Shown here: piece after piece, positions 7,907-16,759 of the stretch
Position numbering within the stretch: the first letter of the stretch is position 1
Layout of the letters: the number at the start of each line of letters is the position of its first letter
Assembly: GCF_009857445.1 (NCBI RefSeq)
Contig: NZ_WWCN01000003.1
Coordinates: 310,001-374,000 of the forward strand
Origin: Duganella flavida
Lineage (GTDB): Bacteria > Pseudomonadota > Gammaproteobacteria > Burkholderiales > Burkholderiaceae_D
DNA length: 64,000 nt
Direction of reading: 5' to 3'
Notes under the pieces: model-generated
Told to the model about the DNA's origin: nothing
Databases searched by the model: none
The model's input: only the letters and a program-made list of their open reading frames with translations
Made by a program: the position numbers and the translations under genes

Positions 7907-9462
7907 TTCGGGTCTTTGGCTGCAATTAATGTAAACACTTGTTGACGATCATTATTGAATGGCTCGCGTGTCCAGCGGGCGGGCCAAAGGTGCAGGGCCA
8001 GCCGCGTGTAGGCTTCATCCAAATAAAACCCCGCGTAGCTCCAGCGCCGCCACGTTAGCAAAGCATGTGGGCGCAGTTGCAGAGTCGCTAGAAAGACGTA
8101 TAGAGCCATCATGCCCGTCACTGCGATCAGGCCTAGTGTGGAATCTGGCGCGTTTTGAACTCCGAGCGGCAAGGCATGGGCCAGCAAAGCGGTGCCTGTC
8201 AGGCCTGCCACCATGAGCACACCCCATGCTGCCTGTATGCCACTCGCCACCACACTGGTGCGTCTTACAGGCAACCACAACAGAGGTGCCCAAGCCAAGC
8301 CCAAAATTACGCTCCACCACCAGGGCCACACTCCGCCTCCGACCATCCACTGAGCCAGCAGTACCGTAGCTACTGCTACAGCGGGAGCAAACAACAAGCT
8401 AAGGCCCAATGGGGAATCCTTACCGCGCATGGCCTGGAGGCGGGTCTGCCGCACGACCGCTGAGGCTGAAAGAAAGGCATGTGCCTTGTACAGCGAATGC
8501 CCGATTAAATGCAGGGCAGCTAGGTTGTAAAGGCCCAGCCCGCATTCGAGCAACATAAACCCCATCTGGGCTACCGTGGACCATGCCAGTCTAACTTTGA
8601 TGCTAATGCGGGTCAGCATCACCATGCCTGCCAGCACGGCCGTAACAACACCAAACACCACCAGCAACGTGCGAGCCACCGTAGCCTGCTCCAGTAGCGG
8701 CGTAAAGAGAATCAAGACATAGCCGCCGAGATTGACCACGCCTGCGTGCAGGAGGGCGGACACCGGAGTTGGCGCTTCCATTACTTGGGTCAGCCATCCG
8801 TGCACCGGCAACAGGGCCGTACGAAGGATGACGGCCAACGCCAGCCCCACGGCGCTAAACTGCAATGAAGTGGACGTCCCTTCACGAGCGACATGCGCCC
8901 AAAGATCCGATAACGAGCCGCTTCCCACCTCCCTCCAAGCTAGGATAGCCGCGCCTAACAACAACATATCGGCTAGGCGATCTGCGATCTGCTTCTTGTG
9001 CGCCGCGAGCAACGCAAACGGGCGATCCTGATAGAAACACAGCAAATGCTGTAACGCGCCGCCCACCAGAGCCCATGCGGTGACCAGCACCACCCAGTGA
9101 TCCGCCATCAAGAGCAGATGAACAGCGGCCATAACGCCAGCCAGTGCCGAAACGTAGCGCTGCTGCCCCGCCTCTCCGTCAAGGTAGCGTGAAGAAAAGG
9201 CAGCTATGACCGTGCATAGCAATTGCACCAGAACCGCCAGTGCTAGCCCCAACCGACTTGCATGTAACCAGGGACGTACTTCTGGGAGTTGCTGACCGGC
9301 AAATGCAGCGATCAAACTGAATGCCAAGGCCACCGCTGAAAGCAGTATGAACGTACGCCAAAGTCGAGCAGCCGAGCGCAATGGCCATCGGGACAGCAGC
9401 ATGGCTGCAAACATCATGAGAGCAGGCATCAATGTCACCATCGCGAGTAAAACGTTGTTCAT
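7903..9462 (-). CDS. dabB: DabB, proton-conducting membrane subunit (NuoL/MrpA-like)
   Basis: A polytopic membrane protein of 519 aa related to the antiporter-like subunits NuoL, NuoM and MrpA. It contains about 13 hydrophobic segments and the family core with L-L-P-V-H-G-W-L, A-P-T-P-V-S-A-L-L-H-A-G and H-S-L-Y-K-A-H-A-F-L. Such proteins couple proton flow to DabA. The start at 9462 is chosen because GAGGT lies about 8 nt upstream and the protein then starts with a membrane helix; the frame is open to 9678 but that part is not NuoL-like and overlaps the divergent regulator. It is the first gene of the operon, divergent from a LysR regulator. Confidence 0.9.
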   Translation of the reverse strand: MNNVLLAMVTLMPALMMFAAMLLSRWPLRSAARLWRTFILLSAVALAFSLIAAFAGQQLPEVRPWLHASRLGLALAVLVQLLCTVIAAFSSRYLDGEAGQQRYVSALAGVMAAVHLLLMADHWVVLVTAWALVGGALQHLLCFYQDRPFALLAAHKKQIADRLADMLLLGAAILAWREVGSGSLSDLWAHVAREGTSTSLQFSAVGLALAVILRTALLPVHGWLTQVMEAPTPVSALLHAGVVNLGGYVLILFTPLLEQATVARTLLVVFGVVTAVLAGMVMLTRISIKVRLAWSTVAQMGFMLLECGLGLYNLAALHLIGHSLYKAHAFLSASAVVRQTRLQAMRGKDSPLGLSLLFAPAVAVATVLLAQWMVGGGVWPWWWSVILGLAWAPLLWLPVRRTSVVASGIQAAWGVLMVAGLTGTALLAHALPLGVQNAPDSTLGLIAVTGMMALYVFLATLQLRPHALLTWRRWSYAGFYLDEAYTRLALHLWPARWTREPFNNDRQQVFTLIAAKDPK

Positions 9463-9560
9463 AGCCAGACCTCGTAGTTGGACATTGCCCCAATGATGCC
9501 GATCGTCTATAGTTCTGTAAAATACATTAATAAGACCAAATCTATACTCAAAACAGAACA
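9463..9560. promoter_or_regulatory. divergent dabB / lysR control region with a palindromic pair
   Basis: The 98-bp gap contains GTTCTGT at 9512-9518 and its reverse complement ACAGAAC at 9553-9559, separated by 34 AT-rich bases. Divergent placement of a LysR gene and its target, with a dyad in the shared spacer, is the standard arrangement for this family. The spacing is longer than one LysR recognition site, so the two arms could be separate half-sites. Confidence 0.45.
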
Positions 9561-10454
9561 ATGAAGCTCGAACAATTGAACTTCCATCATCTTTTCTATT
9601 TCTGGCACGTCGCAAAGGTCGGTCATTTGACCCAAGCGGCTCAGGAGTTACACACGTCGCAGTCCGCGCTGTCGGCACAGATACGTCAACTGGAAGATCG
9701 CATTGGGGAAGTTTTGTTTACCCGTGAGGCGCGCCGTCTGGTGCTGACCGATACTGGCCAACTTGTGCTGTCTTACGCAGAAGAGATTTTTGGTTTGAGC
9801 AGGGAAATGCTGGGCCGCCTGCAGGGCCGCAGTGAAGGCGTGACCCGCCTGCGCATTGGCAGCGTGGCAACGTTATCGCGCAACTATCAGGAGAACCGGA
9901 TTCGCCCATTGCTAACAGATCCGACCGTGGTTTTGACGCTAGAATCTGGGCTATTGGACGGTCTGTTGACGCGCTTGATCCAACATCAACTGGACGTGGT
10001 TCTGGCAAACGAAACGGTACCTTCAGATGTGAACCGCCCATTGCACTGCCATTTTCTGGGCAGTCAGGCCATTTCGTTTGTCGGCCCTGCCCACCTATGG
10101 GAGCCGCTCAGCTTGCGTGTGCCAGATGATCTCGATAGCCTAGACATTGCGCTGCCAGGGCCGCGTAGCGCGATTCGGGCCCAGTTCGACGCTCTGTGCG
10201 CTTCGAGTAACGTGACACCTCGGGTGCGTGCTGAGGTAGATGACATGGCCATGCTACGTTTGATCGCGCGCGACAGTGGCTGGGTGACTGTTCTCCCAGA
10301 AGTGGTGGTTCAGGACGAACTGCAGTCCGGTTCCTTGGTTCGCGTTGGGCAATCCGATCTGTTACAAGAGCGATTTTACGCAATCACGACGCCTCATCGA
10401 CATCACACTGAAGTGCTAGAGCAGCTGCTGTCGGGTACGCAGAGACCTCGTTAG
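9561..10454 (+). CDS. LysR-family regulator (NhaR-like), probable regulator of dabBA
   Basis: A 297-aa LTTR. The N-terminal winged helix-turn-helix spans residues 5-65 (NFHHLFYFWHVAK...LTQAAQELHTSQSALSAQIRQLE), followed by a periplasmic-binding-protein-like effector domain. The HTH opening resembles NhaR, which fits a target operon encoding ion-coupled transport. Its divergent position relative to dabB suggests that it controls that operon. The effector is unknown; CO2, bicarbonate, pH or sodium are possible by analogy. Confidence 0.85.
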   Translation: MKLEQLNFHHLFYFWHVAKVGHLTQAAQELHTSQSALSAQIRQLEDRIGEVLFTREARRLVLTDTGQLVLSYAEEIFGLSREMLGRLQGRSEGVTRLRIGSVATLSRNYQENRIRPLLTDPTVVLTLESGLLDGLLTRLIQHQLDVVLANETVPSDVNRPLHCHFLGSQAISFVGPAHLWEPLSLRVPDDLDSLDIALPGPRSAIRAQFDALCASSNVTPRVRAEVDDMAMLRLIARDSGWVTVLPEVVVQDELQSGSLVRVGQSDLLQERFYAITTPHRHHTEVLEQLLSGTQRPR

Positions 10455-10529
10455 ATAGAGCCTTTATGCATAATCAATAGCCGATTGGAAGGATGATAGC
10501 CTTTCACCGACTCAATTATGGGTCACCGC

Positions 10530-10754
10530 TTATGGCCCATTACGCGCATGACGTTTAGCCTCGTTTTCTAAGGCAGTACTGCGGCGTGCACTGTGATCAT
10601 CCAAAACTCTGCGAATAACAGAGCTGGGCACTCTTTGGTTCTGCAAAAAATGTAATGCTAGCTCATATCCGAGCTGAGCTTGAATATTGACGCCTGCATT
10701 GACAATCGCAGCGAGCAATAGATCCGACCTTTCGTAATATTGGCCTATATCCAT
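10530..10754 (-). CDS. small hypothetical protein, 74 aa
   Basis: The product is hydrophilic and mostly helical, with a middle segment L-G-Y-E-L-A-L-H-F-L-x-x-Q-R-V-P-x-x-V-I-R-R-V-L and an Arg-rich tail. The motif has the look of a conserved short family of Oxalobacteraceae and Burkholderiales, but I cannot name it. The ribosome site is weak. Converges with the LysR gene. Confidence 0.45.
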   Translation of the reverse strand: MDIGQYYERSDLLLAAIVNAGVNIQAQLGYELALHFLQNQRVPSSVIRRVLDDHSARRSTALENEAKRHARNGP

Positions 10755-11090
10755 TGGTTATTCTCGGGATTGGGTGGCGACCGAGCGCACCACCTGTTTA
10801 TGGTATCCACATATTAACTTTGCTAGTTAGTTAATTCAAGGTAACGATGCGCAGTACAGTTGACCAAATGACTCGAGCACGGGTGCCCGATGCTAAATAA
10901 TTGCGGGGTCAATGCTAATACTCACGTAATTTGAAGCAGCTCCATTTAGACCTCAAATAGCTGGGGTAGCAGGTCATGAAGGGTCTACGACCGCGTGGTG
11001 GCGTTTGCCAGACAGTGGAAGGCGGGTCAATTGGAGTGAGAATTCTGCGAGCAAACGAAAATGTAGAAGTCGAGCAGTACTAGAAGTGGA
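10755..11090. other. intergenic, nothing recognised
   Basis: About 340 bp between the 74-aa gene and the end of the next LysR gene. No reading frame above 50 codons with gene-like composition, no inverted repeat with a T-tract and no tRNA-like fold was seen. Confidence 0.35.
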
Positions 11091-11981
11091 CTATCGATAC
11101 CTCACCGCCTCAACAAATGCTGAGAAAGCTGGTGATGCTTGGCGCCTGTTAGGGTAATACAGGTGAAAGCCCTGAAAGTAAGGGCACCACTCCGGCAAAA
11201 TCTGTTTGAGCTTCCCTTTGGCCAGATAAGGCGCCGCCAGTTGTTCAGGAACGTAGGCAAGGCCAACACCATCCACCGCGGCATTAAGGACGTGCACGAT
11301 GCTGTTAAAGACTAGTTGTCCTTCTACTTTTACGGTGAATGCTTTCCCGTCCTTTTCAAACTCCCACGCGTAAATAGAGCCTGATGGGCGGTGCCGGATA
11401 TTTACGCAAGTTTGCGCTGTTAAGTCATAAGGTGTCTGGACCGGCGCGTTGCGTTCAAAATAGGTAGGCGAGCCGACAACGACCAATCGCCAATCAGGAC
11501 CTATTCGGGTGGCAATCATGTCCTTGCTCACGGCTTCGCCCAACCGAATACCCGCATCAAATCTTTCTTCGACAACGTTCGTAAAGCCATAGTCCACGTA
11601 TAGCTCCAATGAGATGTCTGGATAGTTCTGCAAAAAGGAGGCCAACATGGGCCTTAAGCAAAGCTCGATTGAGTCGTCCGTGCAGGTCACGCGAATTGTG
11701 CCGCTCGGCTTTTCCCGCAGTTCACCCAAAGCATCTACCTCGACCATGATCTGATCGAACAAGGGAGCGATTGCACCCATTAGCCGCTCACCGGCTTCCG
11801 TGCAGGATACGTTTCTCGTTGTTCGCGCCAGAAGGCGTACCCCAAGCCTTTCTTCAAGCGCGCGCATTGTATGGCTCAGAGCTGACGACGTTACCCCCAG
11901 CTTGGCCGCTGCTTTGGTAAAGCTCTTATCCCGGGCAACGGCCAGAAACGCTTGCAGATCATTAACTTTGGTATTTTTCAT
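11091..11981 (-). CDS. LysR-family regulator (CrgA/DmlR-like)
   Basis: A 296-aa LTTR with the HTH at residues 6-66 (DLQAFLAVARDKSFTKAAAKLGVTSSALSHTMRALEERLG) and R-L-L-A-R-T-T-R-N-V at its end, as in the CrgA/DmlR group. It is divergent from the four-gene oxidoreductase operon starting at 12080, with 98 bp between starts, and is the likely regulator of that operon. The 5' region lacks a strong ribosome site. Confidence 0.85.
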   Translation of the reverse strand: MKNTKVNDLQAFLAVARDKSFTKAAAKLGVTSSALSHTMRALEERLGVRLLARTTRNVSCTEAGERLMGAIAPLFDQIMVEVDALGELREKPSGTIRVTCTDDSIELCLRPMLASFLQNYPDISLELYVDYGFTNVVEERFDAGIRLGEAVSKDMIATRIGPDWRLVVVGSPTYFERNAPVQTPYDLTAQTCVNIRHRPSGSIYAWEFEKDGKAFTVKVEGQLVFNSIVHVLNAAVDGVGLAYVPEQLAAPYLAKGKLKQILPEWCPYFQGFHLYYPNRRQASPAFSAFVEAVRYR

Positions 11982-12079
11982 TGCTGAGTTTTTTTCACAA
12001 GAACATCAAGATTGTACCCACTAATCAAACTAAATCAAATCGAGCAAGATGGAGTCCTGATCATTTGAGGAGCAATGAA
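11982..12079. promoter_or_regulatory. divergent promoter region between lysR and the hydrolase operon
   Basis: This AT-rich 98-bp spacer must hold both promoters. GAGGAG at 12067-12072 is the ribosome site of the hydrolase. Several T-N11-A patterns fit a LysR box but none stands out. Confidence 0.35.
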
Positions 12080-13207
12080 ATGAGTATGACTATTAACGAA
12101 AGCGCACCGTCCCTGACTGCATCGGCTACTGAACGCCGCGAATTTGTCAAAAACGCCGGCGCTACCCTTGCCGCGTTAAGTGTACTGTCGGTAGCAGGTA
12201 ACGCGGCCTTCGCTGCTTCGCCAACAAAAGCGCAAAGTACGTCCGACGGTGCCGACAATTTCTACCAAAGTGACAAAGTCAGCATTCAAAAAGTACATTT
12301 TAAAAACCAGTATCAGATGGCCGTCGTAGGTAACCTAGTCACGCCGAAGAATCTGAATCGACGTGCTCAAGCGCCTGCGATTATTGTCGGCCATCCTATG
12401 GGGGCGGTGAAGGAACAAAGCTCGATGCTCTACGCGCAAAAGCTGGCGGAGCAAGGCTTCGTGACGCTGGCGATTGATCTGTCATTCTGGGGTGAAAGCT
12501 ATGGACAGCCCCGTAATTTGGTCGCGCCGGAGCTCTATTCGGAAGCGTTCAGCGCAGCGGTCGATTACCTCGGCACGCAAGATTTCATCGACCGCAACCG
12601 CATTGGTGTGTTGGGGATCTGTGGTAGCGGAGGCTTCGCAATCAGCGCCGCCAAAATTGACCCTCGCATGAAAGCGATTGCCACCGTCAGCATGTACGAC
12701 ATGGGCGCAGTCACCCGCAATGGCTTGAAGCACTCGGTCACTCTTGAACAACGCAAAGCGCTGTTGGTCAAGGCTGCTGAACAACGCTACCGCGAATTCG
12801 CCACAGGGAAAGGCGAGTTCCTGAATTATCTGCCGGTAAAGCCAACCGCCGATACAGACCCGGTAACGCGCGAATTCTGGGAGTTCTACCGTACTCCACG
12901 TGGCATCGCCATTCCGAAAGGACGGACGCTGGAGCTCACGCAGAACCGTATGTTGAGCAGCGAAGTCCGCTTTATGAATTTTTATCCCTTTAACGATATC
13001 GAGACAATCGCTCCGCGCCCGCTGCTTTTTATCGCAGGTGACCAGGCACACTCCAAAGAGTTTAGCGAGGAAGCCTATCGTCTGGCGGCAGAGCCCAAAG
13101 AGTTGGCCTGGGTTGCGGGTGCTGGTCACGTCGATCTCTATGATCGAATCACCCTGATCCCATGGGACAAGTTGACCAAGTTCTTCACCCAACATCTGGC
13201 CGCCTGA
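12080..13207 (+). CDS. Tat-exported alpha/beta hydrolase (dienelactone-hydrolase type)
   Basis: The start at 12080 follows GAGGAG by 7 nt and yields 375 aa. Residues about 15-50 form a twin-arginine type signal (ATERREFVKNAGATLAALSV...NAAFA). The mature part is an alpha/beta hydrolase with H-P-M-G-A at the oxyanion strand, a nucleophile elbow G-I-C-G-S-G-G, Asp in F-I-A-G-D-Q and His in G-A-G-H-V-D. A Cys in the nucleophile place recalls dienelactone hydrolases. It leads an operon with a quinone reductase, an exporter and a DHFR-like reductase (gaps of 11-17 nt), so detoxification of an electrophile is a reasonable guess. Confidence 0.8.
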   Translation: MSMTINESAPSLTASATERREFVKNAGATLAALSVLSVAGNAAFAASPTKAQSTSDGADNFYQSDKVSIQKVHFKNQYQMAVVGNLVTPKNLNRRAQAPAIIVGHPMGAVKEQSSMLYAQKLAEQGFVTLAIDLSFWGESYGQPRNLVAPELYSEAFSAAVDYLGTQDFIDRNRIGVLGICGSGGFAISAAKIDPRMKAIATVSMYDMGAVTRNGLKHSVTLEQRKALLVKAAEQRYREFATGKGEFLNYLPVKPTADTDPVTREFWEFYRTPRGIAIPKGRTLELTQNRMLSSEVRFMNFYPFNDIETIAPRPLLFIAGDQAHSKEFSEEAYRLAAEPKELAWVAGAGHVDLYDRITLIPWDKLTKFFTQHLAA

Positions 13208-13220
13208 ACCGGAGAGCACC

Positions 13221-14219
13221 GTGATAAAAGTCAAAGCCATCGTCGTTGATCAATATGGCGGACCTGAACAGCTTGTCATGCGGGTACGCGAACTAAAACG
13301 GGTCGAGGCCGGAGAAGCGCTGGTGCGCATCGCCAAGATCGGCGTCAACTTCGCCGACATCTATCGTCGGACCGGCTTTGACCCACAACCTCTGCCCTTC
13401 ATTCCCGGGCTCGAAGCGGCGGGCATGGTGGAAGAGGTTGGGGCGGGAGTTCATCACGTCAAGCGCGGTGATCGCGTTGCGTTCGGACGGCAGCCGGGGG
13501 CGTACGCGGAGGCCTGCATTGTCCCTGCGGGCAGTCTGATTGCCCTGCCGGATACGCTCTCGTATGAGCAGGGTGCGGCAATCCCGCTTCAAGGAATGAC
13601 GGCCCACTACCTGATACATGATTTCCGCAAACCAGGCCCTGGTGATGTGGTACTGATTCATGCCGCTGCCGGCGGTGTTGGCTCACTGCTGGTGCAATGG
13701 GCACGGCATCTTGGCGCCCATGTCATCGGCTCTGTATCGACACTTCAAAAGGCGCAGGTCGCCCGACGTGTCGGCGCCCATGACGTCATCGTGTACACGG
13801 AGCAGAATTTTGCCGAGGAGACTATGCGATTAACGAAGGGGCACGGTGCGGATCTCATCATCGACGGCGTCGCCAAGTCCACCTTTAATGCAAACCTCGA
13901 TGCTATTGCCGTGCGCGGTCATATTGTGATCTTCGGCGCAGCCAGCGGTCCAGCCGTCCCGATTAGTCCGAATGCGTTGATGCCACGTTCGGTATCACTG
14001 TCAGGGGGCGATCTGCAGCATTTCCTGCAGAGTACGGAGGAGTTGCAGCGAAGAGCGCATGACGTCATTACGGGGGTGCTGGAAGGCTGGTTGACGCAGG
14101 AAATCTTCCAAATTTTCCCGTTGTCTAAAGCTGCAGAGGCCCACCGCTTATTGCAAGGGCGCCACACTACCGGAAAGCTGTTGCTTTCAACGGGCACCGC
14201 AGCAGCATCATCCGATTAA
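13221..14219 (+). CDS. NADPH:quinone oxidoreductase (zinc-free MDR family)
   Basis: A 332-aa medium-chain dehydrogenase/reductase of the zeta-crystallin/QorA type. It starts with GTG, with GGAG about 7 nt upstream. The N-terminal GroES-like domain lacks the zinc ligands of alcohol dehydrogenases. The nucleotide-binding motif is H-A-A-A-G-G-V-G-S-L-L-V-Q-W-A at about residue 150, and the E-x-G-x-G-V segment near residue 73 fits the family. Expected reaction: two- or one-electron reduction of quinones or enones with NADPH. It is the second gene of the LysR-linked operon. Confidence 0.85.
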   Translation: MIKVKAIVVDQYGGPEQLVMRVRELKRVEAGEALVRIAKIGVNFADIYRRTGFDPQPLPFIPGLEAAGMVEEVGAGVHHVKRGDRVAFGRQPGAYAEACIVPAGSLIALPDTLSYEQGAAIPLQGMTAHYLIHDFRKPGPGDVVLIHAAAGGVGSLLVQWARHLGAHVIGSVSTLQKAQVARRVGAHDVIVYTEQNFAEETMRLTKGHGADLIIDGVAKSTFNANLDAIAVRGHIVIFGAASGPAVPISPNALMPRSVSLSGGDLQHFLQSTEELQRRAHDVITGVLEGWLTQEIFQIFPLSKAAEAHRLLQGRHTTGKLLLSTGTAAASSD

Positions 14220-14236
14220 TTTTTTGAGAGTATTCT

Positions 14237-15457
14237 ATGAGCGCACAATTATCCGAGGTCGCGATAAGCGATCATGCTGCGAATGGAGAGTCAGCTAGCA
14301 TTCCCGCACACTGGGGGGCAGTGTTTGCGATGACACTGTGCGTGTTCACGCTGATTGCATCGGAGTTCTTACCTGTTAGTCTGCTGACACCGATCGCGAA
14401 AGAGCTTGGTGTGAGCGAAGGCTTGGCCGGCTACGGGATCGCGATCTCTGGTGCCTTCGCTGTGCTGACCAGCCTGTCCATATCTACGCTGGCCGGCACG
14501 ATGAACCGCAAGACCTTGCTGTTATTGCTGACCGCCTTGATGGGGATTTCAGGCCTGGTGGTCGGCACAGCGACCACCTACGTGACCTACATGCTCGGTC
14601 GCGCGCTGATTGGTGTAGTGGTTGGTGGATTCTGGTCAATGTCTGCAGCTGTCGCCATGCGCCTAGTTCCGCCAAATAACGTTTCCAAGGCACTGGCGAT
14701 CTTCAATGGAGGGAATGCACTAGCTACCGTCGTCGCTGCGCCACTGGGTAGCTATCTCGGCGGCACCATCGGCTGGCGTGGTGCTTTCTTTGCGCTGTTG
14801 CCTTTAACGCTGATCGCGCTGGTATGGCAATGGATCAGCTTGCCATCGATGAAGGTTGCGCCGCGTACCACAGCGTCAGCCAATGTATTTGGATTATTGA
14901 AACGACCATTGGTGTTGACAGGGATGTTCGCGGTTGGCGCGTTCTTCATGGGACAGTTTGTGCTGTTCACCTATGTGCGTCCCTTCCTGGAAACTGTGAC
15001 ACGCGTTGACTTCGGCACCTTATCGATGGTGCTGCTGGTAATCGGCGTAGCCGGATTTGTGGGCACGCTGGTCATCGGTTCGCTGCTGAAGTGGAGCATG
15101 TATCGTACGCTGATAGTGATTCCTCTGTTGATGGCCGTCATCGCATCGGGGCTAATCGCGTTCGGCGAATGGGTACCCGTTGTATTTGTGCTCCTTGGAT
15201 TGTGGGGGTTGATGGCTACCGCAGCGCCTACCGGCTGGTGGTCGTGGCTGGCGAAAGCCCTACCCCAAGATGCCGAAGCTGGCGGCGGTCTGATGGTCGC
15301 GGTAATCCAACTGTGTATCGCCCTGGGATCGATCATCGGCGGCATGCTGTTCGACGGCAGCGGCTACCGCGTCACCTTTATCGTCAGCTCAGTCCTTCTG
15401 TTGATCGCCGCAGTGTTGGCATTCAAGACTTCGCGTATCAACCATTCGTCTAACTGA
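14237..15457 (+). CDS. MFS transporter (DHA1-like drug exporter)
   Basis: A 406-aa protein with twelve hydrophobic segments. The signature between helices 2 and 3 (L-A-G-T-M-N-R-K-T-L-L) and motif C-like glycine-rich helix 5 (G-N-A-L-A-T-V-V-A-A-P-L-G-S-Y-L-G) place it among DHA1/AraJ-type exporters. The soluble N-terminus is about 28 residues long. It is the third gene of the operon and probably exports the compound handled by its neighbours. Confidence 0.85.
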   Translation: MSAQLSEVAISDHAANGESASIPAHWGAVFAMTLCVFTLIASEFLPVSLLTPIAKELGVSEGLAGYGIAISGAFAVLTSLSISTLAGTMNRKTLLLLLTALMGISGLVVGTATTYVTYMLGRALIGVVVGGFWSMSAAVAMRLVPPNNVSKALAIFNGGNALATVVAAPLGSYLGGTIGWRGAFFALLPLTLIALVWQWISLPSMKVAPRTTASANVFGLLKRPLVLTGMFAVGAFFMGQFVLFTYVRPFLETVTRVDFGTLSMVLLVIGVAGFVGTLVIGSLLKWSMYRTLIVIPLLMAVIASGLIAFGEWVPVVFVLLGLWGLMATAAPTGWWSWLAKALPQDAEAGGGLMVAVIQLCIALGSIIGGMLFDGSGYRVTFIVSSVLLLIAAVLAFKTSRINHSSN

Positions 15458-15468
15458 ACGGAGAATAT

Positions 15469-16140
15469 ATGAAACCACACGTCATCATGCACATGGTAAC
15501 TAGCATTGACGGTCGCATCGTTACGACCCATTGGCCAAAAGACTTCGCCATAGGCGCGTTGTATGAGGATATACACCAGCAACTAAAGGGTGATGCATGG
15601 CTCGTCGGTCCGGTATCAATGGCAGAGTTTGCAGTCGGAGAAGCCAAGCCGGTTGTCAGCAACGAAACCTTCGCGCGTGAAACGTGGAAAGCACCTCACG
15701 CACACTCGGGTCCCTACGCCATCGCGCTGGATCGTCATGGAAAATTGCATCTGAATATTGATCGTGCCAATGGCGATCCATTGGTTCTTGTCGTACCCGA
15801 AAGCGTCTCCGATAATTATCTGGCTGAACTGCGCCGTGACGGCATTTCGTATCTCTTCGCTGGCGCGTCTGAGCTTCATCTTCCGACGGCAATGAATAAA
15901 TTGGCACAGGAATTCGGCATCGGGCGCTTACTGCTGGAAGGTGGCGGCGGTATGAATGGCGCCTTCCTCGACGCGGGGCTGATTGACGAAATCACCTTGC
16001 TAATGATGCCTTTCGCGGATGGCACGCGCGGCGCTCCTGCGCTGTTTGAAAGAAACGAAGGCACACCGGTAGTGCTAAATCTTGAATCCGTAGTTCAGTT
16101 GGAGCGTGGTGTATTGCACCTACGATATAAGGTAACTTAG
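15469..16140 (+). CDS. dihydrofolate-reductase-like protein (RibD C-terminal family)
   Basis: A 223-aa protein with the DHFR/RibD-C fold: M-V-T-S-I-D-G-R-I at the N-terminus, a long cofactor loop, and L-L-L-E-G-G-G-G-M-N-G near residue 160, which in this family binds NADPH. CGGAG sits 6 nt before the start. It ends the LysR-linked operon. Members reduce a carbonyl or imine with NADPH; the substrate is unknown and need not be folate or riboflavin. Confidence 0.8.
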   Translation: MKPHVIMHMVTSIDGRIVTTHWPKDFAIGALYEDIHQQLKGDAWLVGPVSMAEFAVGEAKPVVSNETFARETWKAPHAHSGPYAIALDRHGKLHLNIDRANGDPLVLVVPESVSDNYLAELRRDGISYLFAGASELHLPTAMNKLAQEFGIGRLLLEGGGGMNGAFLDAGLIDEITLLMMPFADGTRGAPALFERNEGTPVVLNLESVVQLERGVLHLRYKVT

Positions 16141-16200
16141 TCGCGGATGATGAAGCGGAATACTTTTGCTCCGCTAAGCGCTCGCAAAACGATCTCCTAG

Positions 16201-16317
16201 ATCCTGGCGAGCAAGGATATTCAGATCTCATGGGGCTACTATTTCCGCGTCGGTATCGTATTGACCTTGCCGGTACTGTTGATCACGCTGGCCGCGCTCG
16301 CCGTGCGCCTGGCTTAA
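16201..16317 (+). pseudogene. C-terminal remnant of an ArsB-type arsenite exporter
   Basis: After an in-frame stop at 16198-16200, 38 codons read [20 protein letters not shown]... and then a hydrophobic helix ending in ...AVRLA. This matches the last cytoplasmic loop and helix of ArsB-family exporters. The other 380-odd residues are missing. The remnant lies 13 nt upstream of arsC, where arsB sits in intact operons, so an ars operon was truncated here and joined to the DHFR-like gene. Confidence 0.7.
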
Positions 16318-16330
16318 TGGAGAAAATTTT

Positions 16331-16759
16331 ATGACCGTTACCATCTACCACAACCCCGACTGCGGCACGTCGCGCAATACGCTGGGCCTGATCCGCAACG
16401 CCGGCATTGAGCCGGTGGTTATCGAGTACCTGAAGCATCCGCCTGACCAGGCCACGCTGGTCGAACTGATCGTAAAGTCCGGCCTGAGCATCCACGACGC
16501 GATCCGCCAAAAGGGCACACCCTACCTGGAGCTGGGGCTCGACTCGCCATCGAAAACCAAGATGGAATTGCTTGAAGCGATGGTGACCCATCCGATTCTG
16601 ATCAACCGCCCGTTCGTGGTAACGCCATTGGGCGTGCGGCTGTGCCGGCCGTCGGAATTGGTGCTTGACATCTTGCCGCAACCACAACGCGGCGCCTTCG
16701 TCAAGGAGGATGGGGAGCGCGTGATTGACGAACATGGGGAGCGTGTCAAGCATGGATAA
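16331..16759 (+). CDS. arsC: glutaredoxin-dependent arsenate reductase ArsC
   Basis: A 142-aa ArsC of the plasmid R773 type. The active-site loop [10 protein letters not shown] is at residues 8-17 with Cys11 as nucleophile, and the triad arginines (R60-like, and L-I-N-R-P, V-R-L-C-R-P) are present. It reduces As(V) to As(III) using glutathione and glutaredoxin. The usual exporter partner is reduced to a fragment upstream, so reduction alone would not give resistance unless another exporter exists elsewhere. It overlaps arsH. Confidence 0.9.
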   Translation: MTVTIYHNPDCGTSRNTLGLIRNAGIEPVVIEYLKHPPDQATLVELIVKSGLSIHDAIRQKGTPYLELGLDSPSKTKMELLEAMVTHPILINRPFVVTPLGVRLCRPSELVLDILPQPQRGAFVKEDGERVIDEHGERVKHG

